The notes under the pieces were generated by a model, which was not told the DNA's origin, did not search any database, and saw only the letters and a list, made by a program, of their open reading frames with translations. From Melieria omissa (Eukaryota > Arthropoda > Insecta > Diptera > Ulidiidae): DNA of 64,000 nt. The translations under genes were made by a program, and so were the position numbers. The stretch is from contig OZ020269.1 of assembly GCA_963971225.1 (NCBI GenBank), positions 91,904,783-91,968,782 on the forward strand, read 5' to 3'. Below are positions 56,570-64,000 of this stretch, piece after piece. Numbering within the stretch: position 1 is the stretch's first letter; every line of letters starts with the position of its first letter.

Positions 56570-56950
56570 TTGCCATGTTCGAAAGGAAAATACTGAGAAA
56601 CATATATGGTCCAATCAGGTTGGAAGATGGCGCATATCGTATCAGATACAACTCTGGGCTTGAACATCTTATTAAGGGGAAAAACGTAAAAAAATACAAC
56701 GAATATGCTGGCTTGGACACGTAGAAAGAATGCCAGAACAAAGAGCTCCAAAACGCGCCTTCAAGAAACAACCACATGGGAAGCGAACTAAGGACAGGCC
56801 AAAGAAAAGATGTGTAGATGCAGTGATCGATGGCCTCAAAGAGATGAACGTGCAAAACTGTCGGCGCTTAACAGCGGACAGAGAAATCTGGAGGAAGATA
56901 GTTGCGGAAGCAGTGGTCCATCCAGGACTGTAATGCTAAGAAGAAGAAGA
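56570..56950 (+). pseudogene. RTE-type non-LTR retrotransposon 3' end
   Basis: The translation starts FERKILRNIYGPIRLEDGAY, then after a frame change continues with the typical WLGHVERMPEQRAPKRAF, RPKKRCVDAVIDGLKEMNVQ and REIWRKIVAEA tail of RTE-clade reverse transcriptases. The stop at 56932 is followed by a short AAGAAG-repeat end (56938-56951), as in elements that end in microsatellite-like tails. It is a 5'-truncated dead copy. Confidence 0.8.
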
Positions 56951-57065
56951 AAGTCAGTACGGGTGAAAGAAAAATATTTTAAAAAATATAATTTTTGACG
57001 AAATCATCACAAGAATGTTAACGATTCGTGTACAATCAGGGATCACGCAAATATGGCTAAATTTA

Positions 57066-57236
57066 GTTCTAAACTAAAGCATAGAGAACTCGAAGCTTAC
57101 ATATCTGAAATCATTGAATTAGTGCGACTATTGACTATCGATGAGAAATGGAATTTTGTTCTAAACTAAAGCATAGAGAACTCAAAGCTTACATATCTGA
57201 AATCATTGGCAAAGCGAGATTATTGACTATCGCATA
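57066..57236 (+). repeat. Two-copy tandem duplication (period 92 bp)
   Basis: GTTCTAAACTAAAGCATAGA starts at 57066 and again at 57158. The following 75 bp agree closely (CATATCTGAAATCATTG, TTGACTATCG). It is unexplained by other features. Confidence 0.85.
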
Positions 57237-57240
57237 CTGT

Positions 57241-60200
57241 ATATTCCAAAGATTGACTTCGAAGTGAGATAATTTCAGGATTGGTGCAAGTACTCTTATG
57301 ATGCCTTATGGTAGGTTGAGCTAAAGTACTTAGATTCTTAGTTATTGTATGTGTTACTCGTACATTTGTATTTCTGTCTTCTTACTTATAATAAAGAAAA
57401 TGTAGTAAAGGCCAAAGAAAAACCTTTACTGATTGGAGCAGTTTTAAACTTTCTTAACTTTCAAACTTTTTTGACCTGTGTGGTAGCAAAATCCAGTAAC
57501 CGATTTATCTACATGAGTACTTAAACTTGAAATCAGAGTAAAATGAAGAAATATCGTTAATTCATATTGTGGAAGAGTACTCAGTTTTGTGTGCTTTAAT
57601 ACTAGAAAGACCATTGCGGTAACTTTGATGGTTTTTCATTTTTAAATATCTGTATTTTCTTCAGTATTTCTATCAACTTTTGCTTTGATGATTTTTATTT
57701 AGCTCTGCATTTAAGGTTCTACAATTACAATAAGCCAAATCCGATGTGTATTTTTCGAGTTATCAGCATATATCATATGTAGGCTTTGTAGATATGGAAA
57801 ACTTGTTGTCTTTCTAGTGTTAAAGTTGACGCCTGACAGATGAACTACTCAACAAATGTAATGGTGTCCTTCACCAACTAACACAAATTGTGATAAATTA
57901 TATGTTCATCATAAATCAGAACATCACGTCTTACAGAAACGTGGGGCACCCCATTTGCGTTGCAATGAAAGGATACTTATAGGATATATTTGGAGAAGAA
58001 GAAAAAAACGAGAACATCTAAATAAGAAAAATTGTGAAAAGTGCTTTGTTTAGCGGTTGTTTCACATGGCAAATGAATACAAATGACCAGGAGAATTGCA
58101 TTATCTGACGAGAACGTTGATGATATGGGAAACGATGTTGTTGTGTTGGTGCATGTGATGTGTTGTCCTTGTTGGCGGTGAAGAGCTGTGGGAAAATATT
58201 TAAGCGAGTGAACTTCGGCTTTGAACAAGAGGCACACAAAAACAACAGCAACAACAATTCATACACTAATGGTGCACTCGCCAACTCGAGAACCCTTCGC
58301 CAACATGTAAGACAAAAGATGAAGGAGACACACATACACACGCAAACAAGAGCAAAAAAGCACTTTAGCCAATTCATCAGCGTCGTCATCAGTGGTTCTA
58401 TCAACAACATGTATGTGGCTGCATGGAGCAAAATATTTCGCACGCGTTATTTAATCGAGGGCAAGTGAAATATTTTCCCATTTGCCCGGTCGATGGTAGC
58501 GAACACAATTTTGTTGTTATTGTTGTTGCTGTTGCATGCATTGTTGAAGGCGTGCAGACCAAAGGAAGCTGTTAAAGTTACAGTTGGTTCCGTTTTGCTG
58601 TTTCATCCCCGAACTTGGTGAACTTTCCTTGTTGTCAGCGTCAGAGCGGAAGGCGGCTTTTGCTTTAATTTTTTTTGTTTTTTGCGGAAGTATACGAAAA
58701 AGGATATGTGTGTGAGACATGCAAACTGGCAACTCGCCTTCACCTGCAGTGAAGCGCAAAAATCAGAGCATTCATTATGTCGATTATAAGTGAGTCGTTG
58801 GCGTGTGTTGACAGTGGCGGCGGCCCTCATCTGCCGACACATATTTATGGGCCACATTGTAAATACTGAGGGATGAGTACCGCATATCCTTTGCCATTAT
58901 GATTAGCGTGATTTGTAGTTGTTGTTTCTGCTTTATAGCTGCTGTTTCCTTTCCTTTCTGGGCCTGTGAATTCCAATGCCAATGTGGTCGATGAGTTCGA
59001 GAAAAAACACAACAACAACAACAAAAGCAATACCATAACATTACATGCCATCAAGCGAATTTACGTGCACTTACCGCGGCCGCGAAGGTGGTCGCCGCCG
59101 GTGGCGGTTGCGGCCCATAGCGACAGTGGGCTGTGCGCGCTTAAATCGCACGTTGATTGATGCGGTACGCGCGAACGGAAGGAGCTGCTTAATGCGGCGA
59201 ACACGTAAATTATGACAACAACCACAAAACAAAAAACGAAGTAGTAGTGCAAGGATACGCGTGTGACAGGATGTGCATTAGCAGTGTTGGGCCATAATTT
59301 TCGCGACTGATTATTGTTTTTGTTTTGTGATTGCAAAAATGGATTTTCAATGTGTGCAAAAGAAATGTCAAATGTGCGCTGTCAAGACATTTCAATTTTG
59401 TTGGCGCATTTTGGAGATTTGCATGTGATATATTTTTATGATATGGCAAAATTGTGGCGTTGATTGATTGACTTTTTGGTCTTTTATGAAACAACTTTAA
59501 CAAAATTTGACAGTATCGTTGTTATTGTGTTGACTGTTGACAGTCTGACAGTCTCGGTGATCAAATTTTTGTTTTCAAAATTAAATTCACAGACACTTTA
59601 TGCGGGGGTTTGTTAATTTTGGGTTTCAAACAACAAGCAATTCCATCTAAATGCCATAAATGATGGCAGACGTGCGGTCATCACAGCACTGTTGCCGCCC
59701 AATGGATAGAACGCTGCTTCTTAGAAATTGTTTCACCGCCGCGCGCTTCATTTGTATGCAACAATTGTCTCAACTAATAAAACCAACATTAACTTTCTTC
59801 GAGACCGCCGCCTTCAACGCCGTCTCAGTGTTTATTGTTTCAGCTCGCCGCCAAAGTTTTGATGCTCCCAGAAAAGCTGGCAGCAACCGCATAAGCCACG
59901 CAAAATTATGTCAACCGGAAATGTATGAAAAGCCATTTGGCTGCTCCTTCTTGGCTGCTGGCTGCCAGCTTCGCCACTACTCATTTGTTTGGCAATTAAA
60001 TGCCGACACTAACTTTAATTAATACATCCCTGTCGCCACATGTCAACGTCCACAAGTGCGGCGCATAAATTACGCGCGTTCATGACGCATGTGCCGCATG
60101 CAACAGGCGGCCGCATGTACCCATCTCAGCACTATGCGCGCATTAGCATACAGCGGCCGCACTCCCTCCGTCGCCCTCGATAGGCGCAGGCACACGCACA

Positions 60201-60960
60201 CGCACAACTCCTGGTACTGTGCCGTCTCCACAGGCGTTTAATTTAATTAGCAAAGATTATGAGATGCGTTGCGCGCCGTGTTACACACGCGCCGACAATT
60301 GCCTTTCGACATTAATCCTCAAATTTGCTTCTTGTAAGCCGCAATTGTTGTGTTTGTTGGCTTGCTCGTTTGTTGTGCCGTATGGGCACCATGACATGAT
60401 CAAGTACTCGCGTGGGCTTTCGACCCTATTTGGTGCTGTCTAAATTTTTAGATTGGCGCACTTAATTGCTTAATTAGTTAACATTTCAATTAATCACACT
60501 TTGTATATAGTTGCAATTGATGCTGAACGCAACGAAAAAAAGCGTCTGGGCCTTCGGATCACGACACGAGATGCAAGTGGGCAAGCAGGCTTTGGTATGG
60601 TTATAAGTTTAGATAGAAGAAGAGGCGGCATATATTTAGAGATATTGCAAGCAATGGCAGATGGTAGTTAGTTCTAGAAGTGATCTCTGAAAAGACGTCA
60701 CGCTAAGAAGTACATAAGTAAAAGAGATCAAATAGATCTTCACCCCTAAAGGAGAAATCTAATGAGGTTTGTCAAGCCATTACAAGGTCATACGAAGACT
60801 AAAACATAGTGCTCAATGGTATGGCAGTTGTCCGGCGCTTGCTGGCACCGACACCGACCCTTTATTTCCATGCCCCTTGACTTCAAGGCTTCCATCGTCA
60901 TACTAGCGATTGCGGTATACGGTGTTGCTGACTGAGGCTCACTCGTGGTCAGACCCGGGA
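57241..60960. other. Intergenic DNA; GC-richer, CpG-containing parts at 59060-59170 and 60060-60200
   Basis: No gene is supported. GTT/CAA repeats occur at 58240-58256, 58513-58530 and 59010-59026. Frames up to 141 codons are unrecognised. A 44-nt minus-strand frame (59118 down to 59075) ends in a good donor (GTAAGTGC) and is discussed as a finding. Confidence 0.45.
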
Positions 60961-60964
60961 ATGA

Positions 60965-61777
60965 GCCCTTTAAAGACTGCTTCCATATATTCACGGATGG
61001 CTCCAGCACATAACAGGGTTCGGGCCCTGGCGTCTTCGTCGAATCAACTGGGGCTCGGCGGTTCTTTACTTTAGGATCGCACGCATCTGTGTTTCAGGCA
61101 GAGGTGCATGCCATACTTGAGGTAATAACTACAGGTTTGTTGTAGAGAGCAGGTGGAGAGGCAGATCTGTATGTGTCTGTAGTGAGAGCCAGGCTGCGCT
61201 TATGACTTTGGACAGCCTTCTTACCACCTCAACGGTAGTCAAATCCTGTAAATCCAGGCTAAACTATACCGGCAGACATAATAGCTTGACGCTTACTTGG
61301 GACACGCAGGAATTGCGGGTAACGAGACCTTTTGACTTCCTAGCTAGAATGGGCCCTGAGGCTGCGTTTATCGGCCCTGAGCCTGTTCTGCCTCTCACAT
61401 CTGCGGCCATCAAAGCCACTGTTAACAAATGGGTCACTGTGACAAAACTTATGCCTCCTGTAATTTCTGGGAAATGCTGACAGTTTCTTCTGTCAATATG
61501 TAGAAGGAACTGTAGGCAGTTGGTCGGGTGGATGACGGGCCTTTTTTTATGGGCAAACCACATGGAAAGGGTAGGTATATCTGACAGTGCACTATGTACT
61601 GCCTGTGGGGAGGACGATGAGACGGCGGACCACCTTTTGTGTGTCTGCCCCGAGTATGTCAGAATCAGGTTTGGGACGTTTGGCAGTGATGTGCTGAGAA
61701 GCGACCACCTTAGCTCCTTGGAACCCCAGGATCTATTTACATTTCTCCGGAGATCGGGTAAATTAAAAAAACACTAA
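60965..61777 (+). pseudogene. Degenerate non-LTR retrotransposon 3' end (RNase H plus zinc knuckle)
   Basis: The translation begins IFTDGSST with the first catalytic Asp, then FQAEVHAI with the Glu, then SESQAAL where the usual Asp is Glu. A GHAGIAGNET block (RNase H end) is split by a frameshift near 61300. The last frame (61520-61777) ends with CTACGEDDETADHLLCVCPE, a Cys-Cys-His-Cys knuckle. Frameshifts and stops make it dead. It is of the same group as 4355-5110 and 52500-52985. Confidence 0.82.
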
Positions 61778-62464
61778 CAGGGAACATCAAGTTGTACAAT
61801 GAGAGCTACGCTTGCCAGATTGTTCCCACAAGGGAGGGGGGGAAGCTATTACACCATTAGAAAGTTCATCATAATTTGAAATTTTGCAAAAATTCTTGGT
61901 ATGCGTGGAGAAGATTTAGGATCATAATTTCCTCTTCATCCCTGGAACTTCTACAGAAGCTGGTTTATCAGAACTTTTTTCGAACTCGAATGCCAACAAT
62001 ATTCAGCGAAAATGATAACTGCCATAAAACTGTCTAAACTTATGAAATATTAAAAAACCCAAATTAAAAAGTTATGACTAAGTATTTAACAATAAACATA
62101 ATTTATTTTAATGACAAAATTCCTTGTTTCTTCTCTAACTAGTAAAATTTATGCGTTCATGGACCTAAATTTAAAAACGACAGTTCAGGCGCTATAAAGC
62201 ACAAGGCAAGCAGAGACTGAGTGTGTTTCAACCCATCATGTCCATGTCCATTAACCCATGTCTGGACGATGAAGCTACCTCGAAGAAGGTGTTCAACGCG
62301 ATAGTTGAAGGTCGACAGCGAAAGGAAGACTATATCTACGATAACAGGATCAAGTTGTTATGGCAGGTTTAACAAATAAGTAAGATAAATAATTTAGTAA
62401 AATTTGCATGGTATTCATACCTTATCGAAGATTGACACTATGATTATAAAAAAAATCAAAATTG
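61778..62464. other. AT-rich intergenic DNA
   Basis: Nothing recognisable beyond possible retrotransposon 3' flanking sequence up to about 61850. Confidence 0.45.
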
Positions 62465-62468
62465 TTAA

Positions 62469-62990
62469 CCCTTTCGTCCCCAAAGTTGCCTGAAAGCAAC
62501 TTCATCTATTTGTCATCTTATAGAGAAAGCTATAAGATGACAAACCATTTGATTTTAGTACAAACCAACAAATTAATATATTTAGAAGTGAATTCAAAGC
62601 AAGTTACTAAAATTGTACTGTTATCCCCAAAATCATTTCCAATAATTTGCAGCGATATCGGGAAAAGTTTGTGTTCTAATTGAAGTCTACGAATTGGGCG
62701 CGTTTGATCAAAACCCTGTTTCTTTAATAATGGTTAAATAAAATCAAAAACTGATAATTTTGTATTTTTGCATAAATATTAAATAATTTTTCTGTAACTA
62801 AAAACGATTGAAACAAAATTTATTTAACCCGCTTTAAGCTAAAATTGTTCAAAAGTAAACTAGCTCTAGAATTCTAACAAAGGGGCGTGGCGACTTCAAA
62901 TGTCGTGCACACACTTCTTAGGTAAATGTTTAATGATTTTATACCAAAAAGTAATATCGATACACAGGGCAAAATTCGGGGTTGAAAGGG
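62469..62990 (+). mobile_element. CCCTTTC-family TTAA element, most complete copy
   Basis: TTAA (62465-62468) then CCCTTTCGTCCCCAAAG, ending TTCGGGGTTGAAAGGG then TTAA (62991-62994). Just inside the left end are two perfect hairpins: AAGTTGC/GCAACTT and GTCATCTTATAG/CTATAAGATGAC. The 522-bp body has no transposase. It is the reference copy for 38821-39325 and 53536-54435. Confidence 0.9.
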
Positions 62991-62994
62991 TTAA

Positions 62995-64000
62995 TAAAAT
63001 TTGGAAAATTGTCAGCTAATCCGCTTAGTTTTATTCGGTACTAAAAAGTGTATTAAAAAATCTTTCTTCGTGATACCTTCTTTAGCTCCAATATTTAGAG
63101 GATATAAAATAAGCAAGATCGTGAAATGGAAAGAAAGAGTTTTGCTACCGAGTCTCGCTAGCTTTATTCTTTTAAATTTTTTTGCTCCTGTCATATCTCT
63201 CAGGACTCTCTAGTATCGCAACTAGTATCTCACTAAACCAACTCACACATCATGCACCAAAAACTGTTCCCAGCTCGTTGCGCCAACCATGCTCCCAGTT
63301 GTCTTTTATTCTATCTTCTATTTATTTGCAGCCAGTTCTCTTGCTCCGTTTCTCCCGCTCAGCCCCGCCAGAAACTGTCGATCACCTTCTGTGATATGCA
63401 ATCTGAAATCTGATCTTTTATCGCAATAACTATGGTGCCGCGGCCGCGGCATTGTGTTCGGTTCCCCTTAGTGAGAAACGGTCGCGTCGCTGAAGGCAGG
63501 AAAACCGCACCACGGTGTCGGCCAGAGAGAGATTGGCCGGCTGTCTTGTGCGCACCGCATGCGACAGAACGCTCGAGGAGTCCGCGCCGTAGTTGGTTGT
63601 GTTGTTTGGCCAGGACACGCCAGTACGTTGGAGGATGTGCATTGTTATTGCAAATTATTGTTTATTCGCGTTTATATTTCGATTTAATTGTGCTGAATTA
63701 TCTTATCAAATCAGACAACAAAAACAACCACAACGATCTCTCATCTCCTATGGTGTAACGTAATACTTTTTGAACGCAAGCGCAAGGATACTGCTGCGCA
63801 TTCAAATCGCATTTGTAAAGGATAGCGACCATTAGCGGTGCCACGAATTGTAGGCGGAGGTGCTACGCGCAGTTGTGCATGTCAGCAACTTTTAAGAGTT
63901 TTCTAAATTGCTGCATTGTTTGCGCCGAATCCAAACAAACCGCCTGCTGCTCGCGCACTGTGCTTTGTCTGCGACTGCTTTGCTTTAGGAATTTAAGTGT
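62995..64000. other. Window end; GC-rich CpG-containing block at 63430-63630, no gene supported
   Basis: The block contains a CCGCGGCCGCGG site and a 108-codon frame (63432-63758) without family resemblance. It might be the 5' region of a gene beyond the window; nothing in the sequence confirms that. Confidence 0.35.

Overview
The window looks like nuclear DNA of a higher (cyclorrhaphan) fly, probably a non-drosophilid acalyptrate such as a tephritid. This is inferred from AT-rich non-coding DNA full of CAA/GTT (opa-type) and CA microsatellites, from canonical GT-AG introns, from a mixture of fly-type mobile elements (mariner, hAT, TTAA-target, SINE and non-LTR), and from one recognisable gene that matches the Drosophila Oaz / vertebrate ZNF423-ZNF521 family. 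The exact species cannot be read from the sequence.

The only protein-coding host gene I can support with confidence is this Oaz-like multi-C2H2 zinc-finger transcription factor on the + strand. Five coding exons (33035-33128, 37817-38370, 45331-45473, 45629-48046, 48120-48885) join in frame to a product of about 1324 residues with about 21 C2H2 fingers and a PTDLS CtBP-type motif. Two large introns (about 4.7 and 7.0 kb) carry many mobile elements. The 3' UTR probably runs to an AATAAA at 50931 and itself contains hAT-type miniature elements, one of which is interrupted by a 5'-truncated non-LTR fragment. The 33 kb upstream of the first coding exon hold no gene I can support. They may contain 5' UTR exons, promoters or enhancers of this gene.

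The rest is a graveyard of mobile elements that can be dissected because copies interrupt each other. (1) At least seven elements are flanked by TTAA with terminal inverted repeats (piggyBac-like target choice): 5277-5954, 8898-9628, 26158-26239, 38821-39325, 44505-44755, 53536-54435 with 53781-54308 nested inside it, and 62469-62990. For two nested insertions an uninterrupted relative in the same window shows the empty site with a single TTAA. (2) Two mariner elements have both ends and TA flanks but are internally deleted (23136-23848 and 26916-27818). The second sits inside a (TTTTA)n array. (3) hAT-type elements have CAGTGGCG ends and 8-bp duplications (18817-18961, 43868-44451, 44852-44993 and others). 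(4) A tRNA-derived SINE has a perfect 13-bp duplication (24333-24661). (5) There are degenerate 3' ends of non-LTR retrotransposons at 4355-5110, 49321-49756, 52500-52985, 56570-56950 and 60965-61777. (6) Further inverted-repeat elements lie at 968-1530, 19386-20629 (with 19434-20363 nested) and 29741-30530.

I found no CRISPR array, operon, rRNA or convincing functional tRNA gene, and no evidence of a new multi-gene system. The most informative material is the nested-element record, the intron/finger arrangement of the Oaz-like gene and a few unexplained sequence tracts listed as findings.
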